From NCBI RefSeq assembly GCF_001583495.1, contig NZ_LQAQ01000100.1:186001-250000 (forward strand): a stretch of DNA of 64,000 nt. Reading direction: 5' to 3'. The translations under genes were made by a program, and so were the position numbers. This document shows, piece after piece, positions 44,569 through 54,005 of the stretch. The DNA comes from Flammeovirga sp. SJP92 (GTDB lineage Bacteria > Bacteroidota > Bacteroidia > Cytophagales > Flammeovirgaceae). The stretch's first letter is position 1, and the number at the start of each line of letters is the position of its first letter. The notes beneath the pieces were generated by a model. That model did not search any database, was not told the origin of the DNA, and saw nothing but the letters and a program-made list of their open reading frames with translations.

Positions 44569-45645
44569 TTAAAGTAGGATCTCGAATATGCCATCACCTA
44601 TTTCACTGATACCAATGAAAAGACCCACGTTAAAAGTCAAAGCTTTTTTCCTTGAAAATAAAATTGTCAGCGGTAAACCTAATACTTGAAGTATACTATA
44701 CCCCACAGCTATAAATACGCTTCCTCCAATAAATAGAAAAGTGAAATCATTGAAAAATGACAAACCGATGGAACCGAAAATGAGAAAAGATGCTCCTAGT
44801 AATATATAGACTTTGTATTTATTGATATCAATGATAAAACAAAGTAAAAAGGCTACAACAGCGGAAATGGAAAGCATTAGAAATGCAAAGTGCCCTCCTG
44901 AGATAGTAGACAATATGTCTGTTTGAGGAATGAATTCTGAGAGAAGTGCTTTACAAAGACCTAATAAAAATGCAGTAGTGATAATGACAGTATAATTATT
45001 TTTAGAGGTGGGAGAGGATACATTTTCTTCTTGTGCTAATACATCTTTTGTCATTACTTTTTTGAAGATAAAACCTGTTGAAGAGATTAATATTGCTCCA
45101 ACAATGAAAGTTAGCGTATCTCCAAAAAAGTTGATTAATGCCACTATAATGGGTTCTAAGCTACTGACAATATTCATCACTAAAGTCATTACTCCCATTA
45201 CGAGGGGTAATTTATTAATAGGGGCAAACAACTCAATATAGGAAGCGGCAGGACTAATGAAAATGTTCATAGTGATCAGCCATAGTATTATCATCACAGG
45301 TAAAAAAGAGGAAATGGAAGAGGATGGGCCTAATCCTATTATTGTAGCTACAACCATAAAAATCATAGAAGTGAAACTGATACCAATCATATAAACAATG
45401 AAGCGGTTATTCTTCTTTGCAATCAAACGGTCGGCAATTAATCCAGACAGAATGGGGACAAAAACTACAATGATGGCTTTTGCATAAGTCAAGACACCAC
45501 CCAATGATTCTAAATTGAATTTATGCAGTAAGTGTGGTTGGTATTCTTGGTAGGCAATCCAACTGATCAGAATGCCGATATTGAGACAGATCAGACTGAT
45601 TACCTCATTCCATTTAATAGCGTTTTTTTGAACAGAATTAGCCAT
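44569..45645 (-). CDS. MFS-like transporter
   Basis: The product has 358 residues with 11-12 predicted hydrophobic helices. Between helices 2 and 3 it reads GLIADRLIAKKNNRF, matching the MFS loop signature G..aDr...r. The central loop is short (MTKDVLAQEENVSSPTSKNN). It is shorter than the usual 400-residue MFS. It ends abruptly after SEIGDGIFEILL, which suggests a short last helix or some truncation. The substrate is not evident. Confidence 0.7.
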   Translation of the reverse strand: MANSVQKNAIKWNEVISLICLNIGILISWIAYQEYQPHLLHKFNLESLGGVLTYAKAIIVVFVPILSGLIADRLIAKKNNRFIVYMIGISFTSMIFMVVATIIGLGPSSSISSFLPVMIILWLITMNIFISPAASYIELFAPINKLPLVMGVMTLVMNIVSSLEPIIVALINFFGDTLTFIVGAILISSTGFIFKKVMTKDVLAQEENVSSPTSKNNYTVIITTAFLLGLCKALLSEFIPQTDILSTISGGHFAFLMLSISAVVAFLLCFIIDINKYKVYILLGASFLIFGSIGLSFFNDFTFLFIGGSVFIAVGYSILQVLGLPLTILFSRKKALTFNVGLFIGISEIGDGIFEILL

Positions 45646-45687
45646 GAAAATATTCTAGTTAGTGATTAAAAAACGGATACATAAATA

Positions 45688-45722
45688 ATACCCTACTTAA
45701 AAATAAAAATTAAGTAGGGTAT
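45688..45722 (-). terminator. Terminator after methyltransferase gene
   Basis: ATACCCTACTTAA (45688-45700) pairs perfectly with TTAAGTAGGGTAT (45710-45722). Confidence 0.8.
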
Positions 45723-45738
45723 ATGGAGATGTATTTTC

Positions 45739-46536
45739 TTATTTTTTGAACTTTAATTCAATCATATAAGGAATATCCACTTCAAGCTTTCTGAAAGTAT
45801 ATTCTCCTTCTTCTTTTTCAACCATATCATCAAAACAGTCATACGTTTGATAATTATGCTCTTGGAAAGTTTTCAATTGATAACCTTTAGAAAGGAAAGG
45901 AGCCATCATTTCCTGTAAGGAATGAATCCAGAAATATTCCGGCATGTTAAGAGGTGTATCTCCTGCATAACTTGTTTCTACCATTTCTTCATACACTTCT
46001 TTGTTGAAGTAATTGTATTCCGGTTTGAAGGTATCCCAGTTTAGAGTATAAATATAAGGGTGCATTTCCACCATATAAAACTCACCGCCTTCTACGAGGT
46101 AATCATCAATGATATTTCCCCATTCTTTTAAGTCAGGCAACCAGCATACGGCGCCGTAAGAGACAAATACCATATCAAACTTTTCTTCTGTAGAAAGGTG
46201 ATCTCTGATATCATAGAGGTTAGAACAGACAAAAGAGGCATTGAGACCCAATTCATCTCTTATCTCATTGGCCTTATCAATAGCAGTGTCAGAAATATCC
46301 AGCCCCACTGTCTCAGCTCCTAATCGAGCTAATGATAGCGTATCCAATCCAAAGTGGCATTGAAGGTGAAGAATTCTTTTCCCTTTAATATCACCCAAAC
46401 CGGCAAGTTCCACTTTTTTCAAAGAAGTTTCACCTTTCATGAAACCTTCTACATCGTACATTTTAGAAGCCACATGCCCTTCCACTCGGGCATTCCATTG
46501 TTTCTTATTGGCTTCAAATTCTTTTTTAAATTCCAT
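45739..46536 (-). CDS. Class I SAM-dependent methyltransferase
   Basis: The product has 265 residues. Motif I is ILHLQCHFGLDTLSLARLG, with acidic residue LDIS after strand 2. The post-motif FDMVFVSYGAVCWLPD and a HPY segment follow. It looks like a Rossmann methyltransferase acting on a small or RNA substrate. It does not carry the E-x-x-E-x-x-H pattern of Hen1 RNA 3'-end methylases. It starts 4 bp after the stop of the HD-kinase gene and is therefore the third gene of that operon. What it methylates is unknown. Confidence 0.8.
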   Translation of the reverse strand: MEFKKEFEANKKQWNARVEGHVASKMYDVEGFMKGETSLKKVELAGLGDIKGKRILHLQCHFGLDTLSLARLGAETVGLDISDTAIDKANEIRDELGLNASFVCSNLYDIRDHLSTEEKFDMVFVSYGAVCWLPDLKEWGNIIDDYLVEGGEFYMVEMHPYIYTLNWDTFKPEYNYFNKEVYEEMVETSYAGDTPLNMPEYFWIHSLQEMMAPFLSKGYQLKTFQEHNYQTYDCFDDMVEKEEGEYTFRKLEVDIPYMIELKFKK

Positions 46537-46540
46537 TTGT

Positions 46541-47695
46541 TTATTGTGTTATGTATTCTATTTCGTGTGCCTCATGGTGTTGAGGTATATCTATTTTTTT
46601 ACTGAGCTTTAAAATCGCCTTTTCAGGTACTACCCATTTTCTCTGATTATTCTGCTGAAGAATTTCTTTCAGTGGTTTTTCAAGATAAATGATTCTCACC
46701 TTTGCTTTATAATCAAGAAACAGGCTGATCCATTTCTGTCTTAAATCAGAAGTAAGGTTGGTAGCGTTGAAGACAAAAGATTCCTTTTTTCTTAACAAGA
46801 CTTTGACTTCTTCTTTGGCCAATTGAATGACTTTACCATTGTGTTTGGAATTCGTAGGGTCAAATTGATGTTCTCTGCGAATGTTATCCAAAGAAACCAT
46901 AGGGTAATCTTCAAAGTGATGTTGGATAAAAGTATCTTTCCCCACTCCAGGCAAACCAGCAAGGAGAATCACTTCAAACTTTAGATCTTCAAAGGGATGA
47001 TAGAAAGGGGCAATTTCCGGTTTATTGAGATAAAGGAACCTTCCATAATTTGAAGCAAAAGCATAAGGCTTATCCCAGCAGTGTTGCTCTTTGCACAATT
47101 CCTCAAAAAGCGAAATCTTATAAAGGATCTCTTCTTTGTCTTCACAAATTCTACCCAAAACGTCAGACCTCGCCAGCATACTCAACCATTTGTTATTGGT
47201 CATCAAACTCGACTTGATCACTTCTTTTGTCGGGTCTTCTCTGTCAATTGCCCAAAGTGGTAAACCATGCAGTCGTACTAGGTTTGAAATATGTTCTCTG
47301 ATCTCAAAAGGTGTATTGTACTGTTCGAATAGGAGGGATCTTACAGTTTGAGCTCCTTTTTTAGCGTGATTAGGTGAAACAATTCTCTCTTGCCCGTCTA
47401 TGATTTCAGTAGTCGTTGTTGACCTTTTTTCAATATCATGAAAGAGAGCAGATAGAAAAAGAATGTATTGAGCATTATGATCCAAAACCTTAAAGTCATC
47501 CATTTTTAAAAGTGCTTCCACCACCATTTTGGTATGTGTCAATACATCGCCTTCTTGATGCCAAATCGAATCTTGTGGAGTATTTTTTAATTCTGAAAGC
47601 CATTCAAATTCTCTTTCTACACTTTCCCAATCCATTGGTGTTTTAATCTGAACAGCCGGAATTGTCCACTCTTTATTTATAGTATTCATATGCAT
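46541..47695 (-). CDS. HD domain-polynucleotide kinase fusion (HD-Pnk-like)
   Basis: The product has 384 residues. The N-terminal HD phosphohydrolase domain (about 45-160) shows LTHTKM, ALFHDIEK and SPNHAKKG. The C-terminal P-loop kinase (about 235-380) shows LLAGLPGVGKDTF as Walker A, DNIRRE, FNATNLTSDLRQKW, and a lid with NQRKW. This order matches HD-Pnk of Runella slithyformis, an enzyme that removes 2',3'-cyclic or 3' phosphates and phosphorylates 5' ends. The start overlaps the ligase gene by 23 bp (a second Met lies at 47689), so translation is likely coupled. Predicted role: healing of broken RNA ends. Confidence 0.85.
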   Translation of the reverse strand: MHMNTINKEWTIPAVQIKTPMDWESVEREFEWLSELKNTPQDSIWHQEGDVLTHTKMVVEALLKMDDFKVLDHNAQYILFLSALFHDIEKRSTTTTEIIDGQERIVSPNHAKKGAQTVRSLLFEQYNTPFEIREHISNLVRLHGLPLWAIDREDPTKEVIKSSLMTNNKWLSMLARSDVLGRICEDKEEILYKISLFEELCKEQHCWDKPYAFASNYGRFLYLNKPEIAPFYHPFEDLKFEVILLAGLPGVGKDTFIQHHFEDYPMVSLDNIRREHQFDPTNSKHNGKVIQLAKEEVKVLLRKKESFVFNATNLTSDLRQKWISLFLDYKAKVRIIYLEKPLKEILQQNNQRKWVVPEKAILKLSKKIDIPQHHEAHEIEYITQ

Positions 47696-48467
47696 GCCAT
47701 TGATAAGTTTGATAATCTTGAAGTGTTGCCGGTTGCCAGTTTTTCACCCAGTGTTGATCCGTTTTAACATGATTTTCTCGAACCAATTTGAAGAGGTCAC
47801 TGAATTCATTATTGGCAACATCTAATAAACCAGAATTAGCAGGGAAGGAATCCGCATTTCTAATGACAAAACCTTCACAACAAGGTTGAAGTGAGTGAAC
47901 GTCATAACCGCCCAATTGTCCTGCGGTATCCACATAGTTTTCCCATGAACAACCCAATTGATCAGTGATCCATGCTTGTAGTGCCTCCTCATCATTTTTA
48001 TAAGTTGACGTAAAAGCAGGTAAAGGTTTGTTGATTTCAATCTCAGGAACTGTAGGGAAGTCTAATACTTCCGCATAGAATTTCACTTCATCCCATGAAA
48101 GCCATTGGTCCTTTTCTCTTATACCAAATACATAAAAGAAAGAAGACAGTTTTTTATAGCCTATGGAATGAACACCGTACATATTTTCCCCAAAGACTTC
48201 TAAACCTTTGAGCTGATTTTTGATCAGTTGCCATCTTTCGATTAATGGTTTATCCCAAGGCAATTGAGAAGGTGTGGCATGCGAACGTGCAAATACGCCT
48301 AATTCACTGAGACAGTTATTTTGCCCATCTAGTTTTTCGGTCAGTACAAGTTGACGCAATGAAGCAAACGCTTGTACGTAACCTTTCGGCATAAAGCGAT
48401 CGTCGGAGGTCGTGCCCTTGCTACTATGAGCATGCAGACTCCTATTATACTTTTTAGAAAAAGCCAT
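47673..48467 (-). CDS. ATP-dependent RNA ligase
   Basis: The product has 264 residues from the ATG at 48467; upstream open frame to 48551 has no conserved content. All nucleotidyl-transferase motifs are visible: I with catalytic Lys45 (EKLDGQN), III (LEVFGENMYG), IIIa (FFYVFGI), IV (CEGFVIRN) and V (LFKLVREN). It would adenylate itself and seal 5'-phosphate to 3'-hydroxyl ends. It is the first gene of a three-gene operon with HD-Pnk and a methyltransferase. No C-terminal Rnl2 domain longer than about 40 residues is present. Confidence 0.85.
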   Translation of the reverse strand: MAFSKKYNRSLHAHSSKGTTSDDRFMPKGYVQAFASLRQLVLTEKLDGQNNCLSELGVFARSHATPSQLPWDKPLIERWQLIKNQLKGLEVFGENMYGVHSIGYKKLSSFFYVFGIREKDQWLSWDEVKFYAEVLDFPTVPEIEINKPLPAFTSTYKNDEEALQAWITDQLGCSWENYVDTAGQLGGYDVHSLQPCCEGFVIRNADSFPANSGLLDVANNEFSDLFKLVRENHVKTDQHWVKNWQPATLQDYQTYQWHAYEYYK

Positions 48468-48695
48468 GATTTTAATCTGTAGTAATTGTATTTCTTGTTT
48501 TGGCAAACAAGGTTTTCTCTGATTTTGTGAGTCAATTTTATTACATAGCAAAAAGCCCTTCTTCTGAGGAAGAAAGCTGAAATTGACGGAAGGTATCGAG
48601 AAAACAACTACATGGCTCTTATCGTGAGATATGTTTTAAGGTGAATATATTTCGATTATGGAATACAATCTTACTAAAAAAATGAGAAATACAAA

Positions 48696-48734
48696 AATCC
48701 CTTCACCATTTAATGACTTAATGATGAAGGGATT
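48696..48734 (-). terminator. Terminator after hydroxyacid dehydrogenase gene
   Basis: AATCCCTTCA (48696-48705) pairs with TGAAGGGATT (48725-48734), with a T run on the minus strand. Confidence 0.8.
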
Positions 48735-48758
48735 GTGGTAGAACTGCCGTTGTTGAAT

Positions 48759-49694
48759 TTACTTATTCAATAAATTCACAATTTTTCGTCCTAATACAGT
48801 ACTGATCTTTTCATACGATTCAAAAGACCATCCGCCTACGTGAGGGGTGAAAAGTACTCTGCTGTCTTGACTTAATTTTTGGAAGATACGATCTTGCTCT
48901 GCTGTCAATGTATTTAATTTTTCATTTTCTAAAACATCTAAACCAGCGGCAAGGATTTTACCATTATCCAATCCCCATTCAATCGTTGAGAACGGAATCA
49001 CTTCACCTCTTGCAAGGTTGATTAGATAAATGGGCTTTTTGAATCCACCTAAATAATCTTGAGAGACCAAGTGCTTATTTTCTTTATTCAATGGAATGTG
49101 AAAACTCAGTACATCGGCCTCGTTTTGGATCTGCTCCAAAGTAGCTTCCTGAGCGTATTCATCACCATAGTTCTCTTTTCCATTATCATAAGCCAATACT
49201 TTACAACCAAAACCAATCAAACGTTTAGCGAAAGCTTGTCCCATGTGACCGTAGCCAATAATACCCACTGTTCTTGTGGATAACTCGTGACCGCGGTTTT
49301 CTTCTCTTTGCCACAATTTCTGACGAACTTCATTGTTACCAACATGAAGGTAATTCATCAAACAAAGCAACATGGCAGTAGTATGTTCACCTACAGCGTC
49401 CATGTTTCCTTCAGGGGCATTAAGTAAAGTGATTTGACGTCTTTTTAAATACTCTTCATCGATTTCATCCACGCCAGCTCCTGCACGGGCAATAAAACGA
49501 AGTTTGGGTGCTAAATCTAAAAGATCCAATCCAACTTTCATTTTACTTCTAAGCACAAGACCATTATAATCTTTAATTTTATCAGGCACTTCTGCGGGTG
49601 TAATGTCAGGAGTGTAAGTATATTCAATATTAGCGGAATCAAAGATTGAAAAAATTGATTCGTGGAGTTTATCTATGATTAAAACTTTTGTCAT
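48759..49694 (-). CDS. D-2-hydroxyacid dehydrogenase, SerA-like
   Basis: The product has 311 residues. The NAD-binding motif is GIIGYGHMGQAFAKRL; the catalytic Arg is in LINLARGEVI, the Glu in GLDVLENEKL and the His in FTPHVGGWS. The N-terminal substrate domain contains the LRSKMKVG loop and ARAGAGVDEID. It lacks the C-terminal ACT domain of long SerA enzymes, so it would be either a short 3-phosphoglycerate dehydrogenase or another hydroxyacid dehydrogenase. Single gene, divergent from the GH31 gene. Confidence 0.85.
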   Translation of the reverse strand: MTKVLIIDKLHESIFSIFDSANIEYTYTPDITPAEVPDKIKDYNGLVLRSKMKVGLDLLDLAPKLRFIARAGAGVDEIDEEYLKRRQITLLNAPEGNMDAVGEHTTAMLLCLMNYLHVGNNEVRQKLWQREENRGHELSTRTVGIIGYGHMGQAFAKRLIGFGCKVLAYDNGKENYGDEYAQEATLEQIQNEADVLSFHIPLNKENKHLVSQDYLGGFKKPIYLINLARGEVIPFSTIEWGLDNGKILAAGLDVLENEKLNTLTAEQDRIFQKLSQDSRVLFTPHVGGWSFESYEKISTVLGRKIVNLLNK

Positions 49695-49809
49695 AAGACA
49701 TTTATTAAACGTATATTATGTTAGAATATGATAATCCCTATTATTATGTAAATATCTCCTTTTACTTTTGTAATTATCTATTTTCACACTATCAAATTTA
49801 GGAGCAATA

Positions 49810-52248
49810 ATGAAAAGCCCATTAAAAATCATCAATCAAATCACCTTAGTTTTCATTTTGTCCTTGTGGTCAATCACCGTTTTTGGACAAAGAAACTATA
49901 TTTCGCATCAAATCGACGGACAAAATTTAGAAATCAATACTAATGATGGGCAGATCATTGTCAGGCCTTTTGATAAGCAAATAGTAGAGACACAGTTTTA
50001 CCCCAAAGGGGTTGAAACATTACCATTATCAGAGGCTGTAATTATGGCCCCCAATAAACTAATGGTGAAAGCTAAAGATGAAGGTGCGTTTGTGTCTTTT
50101 TCTGTAGAAGGAGGAATGACGGTGAAAGTGAATAAGAAGCCACTTCAAATCAGCTATTATCACAATGGAGAAAAACTATTAGAAGAAAGCAGAGGTTATT
50201 TTGATGCAGATACTTTAAAAGGTTTCAAATTCAAAATACAAGAAGGAGAAGCATTATATGGAGCAGGAGAGAGAGCTTTACCTTTGGATAGAAGAGGCCA
50301 TCGATTGCCCCTTTACAATAAAGCGGCTTATGGCAATGAAGAGTTTGCTCCTCAAATGAATTATGGAATGCCATTGATGATTTCATCAAAAAATTATGCT
50401 CTTCTTTATGACAATGCCCCTATTGGTTTTATTGATGTTGGAAAAACAAAGAAGGATGAACTTTCTTTTGAGACCATCGGTGGACGATCAAGCTATGTTG
50501 TAGTAGCAGGAAGTGACTTTAAAGACCTTATGAATGAGTTTACCAATTTAACAGGTAAACAACCTTTACCTCCACTTTGGATGTTTGGCAATTTTGCTTC
50601 TCGTTTCGGATACCATTCACAAGAGGAAGTTGAAACTACTGTAGCAGAATTCAGAGAGAAGGAAGTGCCCCTGGATGCCATTATCCTAGATTTATATTGG
50701 TTCGGAAAAGAAATTAAAGGAACAATGGGTAACCTTGATTGGTACAGAGAAGCTTTCCCTCAGCCAGAGCAAATGATGCAAAAGCTGAAAGAGGAGAATG
50801 TCAATACAATCCTAATCACAGAGCCTTTCATTGTCACTTCTTCTTCTAAATGGGAAGAGGCTGTAGAAAAAGAGGTATTAGGTACGGACCAATTTGGAAA
50901 ACCTTATGTTTATGAATTTTTCTTTGGGGAAACAGGTTTGGTAGATGTTTTTAAACCTGAAGCCCAAGATTGGTTCTGGAATATCTACAAAGGATTAATA
51001 GAGCAAGGTGTTAGTGGATGGTGGGGAGACTTGGGAGAACCTGAGGTTCATCCATCAGAATTACAGCATGTCAATGGTTCAGCAGATGAAGTACACAACG
51101 TTTATGGACATCAATGGGCAAAAATTATTCATGATGGCTACCGAAAGGATTTTCCAGAAGTAAGATCTTTCGTATTGATGCGATCAGGATATGTAGGGTC
51201 ACAACGATACGGTTTAGTACCTTGGTCAGGTGATGTGAGTCGTTCATTTGGAGGACTTGTACCTCAGTCACAAATTGCCATGACAATGGGGATGAGCGGT
51301 ATTCCGTATATGCACTCTGATTTAGGAGGTTTTGTGAATTGGGGAAGAACGAAGGAGGAAGTAACAGAGCTTTATGTGAGATGGTTGCAGTACGGTGTGT
51401 TCCAACCTGTATACCGACCACATGCTCAAGAAATGATTCCATCAGAAGTGATTCATTACAAGGGAGAAACTTTTGATATTGTGAAAAGGTACATTGAATA
51501 CAGGTACAAAATGTTGCCTTACAATTATACTTTAGCCTTTGAAAACTCTACGACAGGTATGCCACTGTTAAGACCATTGTTTGTAGAAGAATCCAACAAT
51601 GCATCTTTACAAAACTTATCAGATACTTATATGTGGGGTGACGCCTATTTGGTCGCACCTATTACGGAAAAAGGCGGTCGAGAAAGAAAACTTTATTTGC
51701 CAAAAGGACATACTTGGTATCACTTATGGACCAATGAAAAGTATGAAGGAGGAAATTGGGTAACAGTGGATGCTCCATTAAAAGACCTTCCTGTTTTTGT
51801 CAAAGGTGGAAGTATTATTCCATTGGCAACGAAAAACCTTCAATCCACAAATGAATACACTTCTGAGGAATTGACATTCCAAATATGGAAAGATAAAGAA
51901 ATGAAAGAGAATAAACGAGTAATGTTTGCTGATGATGGAAAGTCAAGATCTTCTATTGATAATCAACAATACCAGTTACTTTCTGTAGCAACAAAACTTT
52001 CGAAAAAAGGAATGGAAGTGACCTTATCTCAAACAGGAGATTACAAAGGAGCACCTTCTATGAGAAAAATAACACTCGAAATACACAATATGTCAGGAAT
52101 TCCTAGTGGTGTTGGAATAGGAAAGAAAAACAAGCCATCTGACAAATGTGACATGGGGTATGATAAGAAAAATAACGTACTGTATGTTTCATTTGAATGG
52201 AGTGGAGAAGAGAAAACCATTTATATAATGGACACAAAAAAGAAATAA
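49810..52248 (+). CDS. Exported glycoside hydrolase family 31 (alpha-glucosidase/alpha-xylosidase-like)
   Basis: The product has 812 residues with a signal peptide (1-26, VFG-QRN). An N-terminal beta-sandwich domain (to about 250) contains LYGAGERALPLDRRG. The (beta/alpha)8 barrel carries the nucleophile D407 (GWWGDLGEPEV) and acid/base D475 (PWSGDVSRSF). C-terminal beta domains follow. The nucleophile context GDLGEP is typical of alpha-glucosidase-like subgroups in Bacteroidota. It removes alpha-linked terminal glucose or xylose, probably in the periplasm. No sus genes are next to it. Confidence 0.9.
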   Translation: MKSPLKIINQITLVFILSLWSITVFGQRNYISHQIDGQNLEINTNDGQIIVRPFDKQIVETQFYPKGVETLPLSEAVIMAPNKLMVKAKDEGAFVSFSVEGGMTVKVNKKPLQISYYHNGEKLLEESRGYFDADTLKGFKFKIQEGEALYGAGERALPLDRRGHRLPLYNKAAYGNEEFAPQMNYGMPLMISSKNYALLYDNAPIGFIDVGKTKKDELSFETIGGRSSYVVVAGSDFKDLMNEFTNLTGKQPLPPLWMFGNFASRFGYHSQEEVETTVAEFREKEVPLDAIILDLYWFGKEIKGTMGNLDWYREAFPQPEQMMQKLKEENVNTILITEPFIVTSSSKWEEAVEKEVLGTDQFGKPYVYEFFFGETGLVDVFKPEAQDWFWNIYKGLIEQGVSGWWGDLGEPEVHPSELQHVNGSADEVHNVYGHQWAKIIHDGYRKDFPEVRSFVLMRSGYVGSQRYGLVPWSGDVSRSFGGLVPQSQIAMTMGMSGIPYMHSDLGGFVNWGRTKEEVTELYVRWLQYGVFQPVYRPHAQEMIPSEVIHYKGETFDIVKRYIEYRYKMLPYNYTLAFENSTTGMPLLRPLFVEESNNASLQNLSDTYMWGDAYLVAPITEKGGRERKLYLPKGHTWYHLWTNEKYEGGNWVTVDAPLKDLPVFVKGGSIIPLATKNLQSTNEYTSEELTFQIWKDKEMKENKRVMFADDGKSRSSIDNQQYQLLSVATKLSKKGMEVTLSQTGDYKGAPSMRKITLEIHNMSGIPSGVGIGKKNKPSDKCDMGYDKKNNVLYVSFEWSGEEKTIYIMDTKKK

Positions 52249-52409
52249 ATGCGACATGTTGTCATTTATAAGTGAAGAAGTAACTTAAATTAAGGTCGAT
52301 ATTTTTTCTTTATCATCTTTTAACCAAATAAAAGTATTTATCCCCATCATTTTTCTCCTAAAAAGAGTTTAAGTAAGTACGACTTATAGAACTACTTAAA
52401 AAGGAACTG

Positions 52410-52670
52410 ATGGGGATCTTATTTACATATCTGCTCATAATTAATATCGTTAGCGTTGTGATCGTTATTTTAGATTATCGATTACTAATACCAAGGGTAC
52501 CAAGCGTTATTTTGCACGCATTGGAATTTTCAGGAGGAGTAATTGCAATGTTGCCAACATTATTTTTTCTAAGATATAGAATCACGAAAGAAAGTTATTA
52601 TTTAGTGACACTTTGGTCCTTAACAGTTTGGTTTTTTATCAGTTATATAAAATTTCAAATATTGGGATAG
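52410..52670 (+). CDS. Small membrane protein, DUF1294-like
   Basis: The product has 86 residues with three hydrophobic segments. The order is an N-terminal helix, ILDYRLLIPRVPSVILHALEFSGG, then FLRYRITKESYY and a last helix. This resembles DUF1294 proteins (a basic RVP segment, then GG, then RY/RHK), but it is diverged. Function unknown. Confidence 0.55.
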   Translation: MGILFTYLLIINIVSVVIVILDYRLLIPRVPSVILHALEFSGGVIAMLPTLFFLRYRITKESYYLVTLWSLTVWFFISYIKFQILG

Positions 52671-52749
52671 AAACTTAAAATTTTAAACTTGAGTTTTCCA
52701 TTAATCGCTTATATTTGAGCTTCTAATTTTTATGAAATAACCCTATCTC

Positions 52750-53823
52750 ATGATTAAGAAGCTTTTTTTTATTTTAGGAGGATTTTTATTTTTATCCTCT
52801 AGTCTTGTAGCTCAAAATAGTATTAGGTTTGAAAAGGACAGTGTGTTTTTGGGGAAGTTATCCAACTATCCAGACACTGTGACTTATTCATTTCCATTTG
52901 AGGTACTTTCAAATGCCATAAGTATTGATACAGTAACAGCAGACTGTTCATGTCTTTTAGCTTCTTATCCTACCAAAGAATTAGAAAAAGGACAAAAAAG
53001 TACAGTAGATGTACAGTTCGTGCCTTATAAGCCAGGCCCTTTTAATAAATCATTTACTGTAAAACTCAATGACAGTGGCCAAGAATTCAAAGTGAAATTG
53101 GCAGGGTTTATTCGTCCATCTTCTTTATCCAAAGATAAATTATATCCTTATGGAAAAGAGGGAATAAAATGGGCACATAAAAAAGTGAGTTTTGGTTTAT
53201 TGACAGCTCAAGGTTTAGCCTCTAAGAAAGTTTATTTCTACAATGAAACAAACGATACTCTTCGTTTTGAAAAACCTCCAGTAACGCCTTCTTATTTGGG
53301 TGTACTCATTGACAGCAGTGAGTTTGAAATAATGCCTCAATCAGAGGGATCGTTTACATTATTCATCAAACCAGAAGAAAGGGAGGAATACGGTTATGCT
53401 CAGGATACTTTTGCACTTGATCTTGTCAACCAAAAACAAGAAGTATTGTCGTCTAATTGTATTGTTTCAGCTTCTATCTATTTCCCAGAATCTGAAGGGG
53501 ATGGTCCTAAACCAAAAATGGGGCTATCAAGTACTTATATGAATCTTGGAAATGTAAAGAATGATGGAAAAAAAATAGTGACATTGTCAGTGATGAACAC
53601 TGGCGAGGTTCCATTGAAAATATTAAAGGTGGAGACCAACCACGGATTGGAATTACTAAGTATTGAAGATGAAGAAGTACAGACTTTTGAAACAGTCAAC
53701 ATCAATATTCGATATTTAGAGACACCGCGTACAGGGAAAGAGACAAGATCATTTACCCTTTTTACCAATGATCCAATTGATCCGGTTACGATCATTACCG
53801 TTAAGGCCAATGTGGTAAAATGA
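52750..53823 (+). CDS. DUF1573-containing exported protein
   Basis: The product has 357 residues with a signal peptide (1-21, LVA-QNS). The N-terminal DUF1573 domain reads ADCSCLLASYPTKELEKGQKSTVDVQF, an Ig-like fold with the conserved Cys pair. A second similar Ig-like domain at the C-terminus (about 257-355) reads NLGNVKNDGKKIVTLSVMNTGEVPLKILKV. Function in Bacteroidota is unknown; such domains often sit on surface proteins. Terminator at 53849. Confidence 0.8.
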   Translation: MIKKLFFILGGFLFLSSSLVAQNSIRFEKDSVFLGKLSNYPDTVTYSFPFEVLSNAISIDTVTADCSCLLASYPTKELEKGQKSTVDVQFVPYKPGPFNKSFTVKLNDSGQEFKVKLAGFIRPSSLSKDKLYPYGKEGIKWAHKKVSFGLLTAQGLASKKVYFYNETNDTLRFEKPPVTPSYLGVLIDSSEFEIMPQSEGSFTLFIKPEEREEYGYAQDTFALDLVNQKQEVLSSNCIVSASIYFPESEGDGPKPKMGLSSTYMNLGNVKNDGKKIVTLSVMNTGEVPLKILKVETNHGLELLSIEDEEVQTFETVNINIRYLETPRTGKETRSFTLFTNDPIDPVTIITVKANVVK

Positions 53824-53848
53824 TAAGATATAGAAATTATCATCTTTG

Positions 53849-53876
53849 AAAGCAACTCTATGAAGGGTTGCTTTTT
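53849..53876 (+). terminator. Terminator after DUF1573 gene
   Basis: AAAGCAAC (53849-53856) pairs with GTTGCTTT (53867-53874), followed by T. Confidence 0.75.
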
Positions 53877-54005
53877 TAGTGCCATTTTTTGTGGTACCAT
53901 TCATTGATACATTGGTACTGGTAGGGTTTTATCAAACGGAACGCTTTTCATCATTAAGTTTATCATTTTTAAGGACTTGAAATGAAATAGAAGTAAACTA
54001 CTTAA

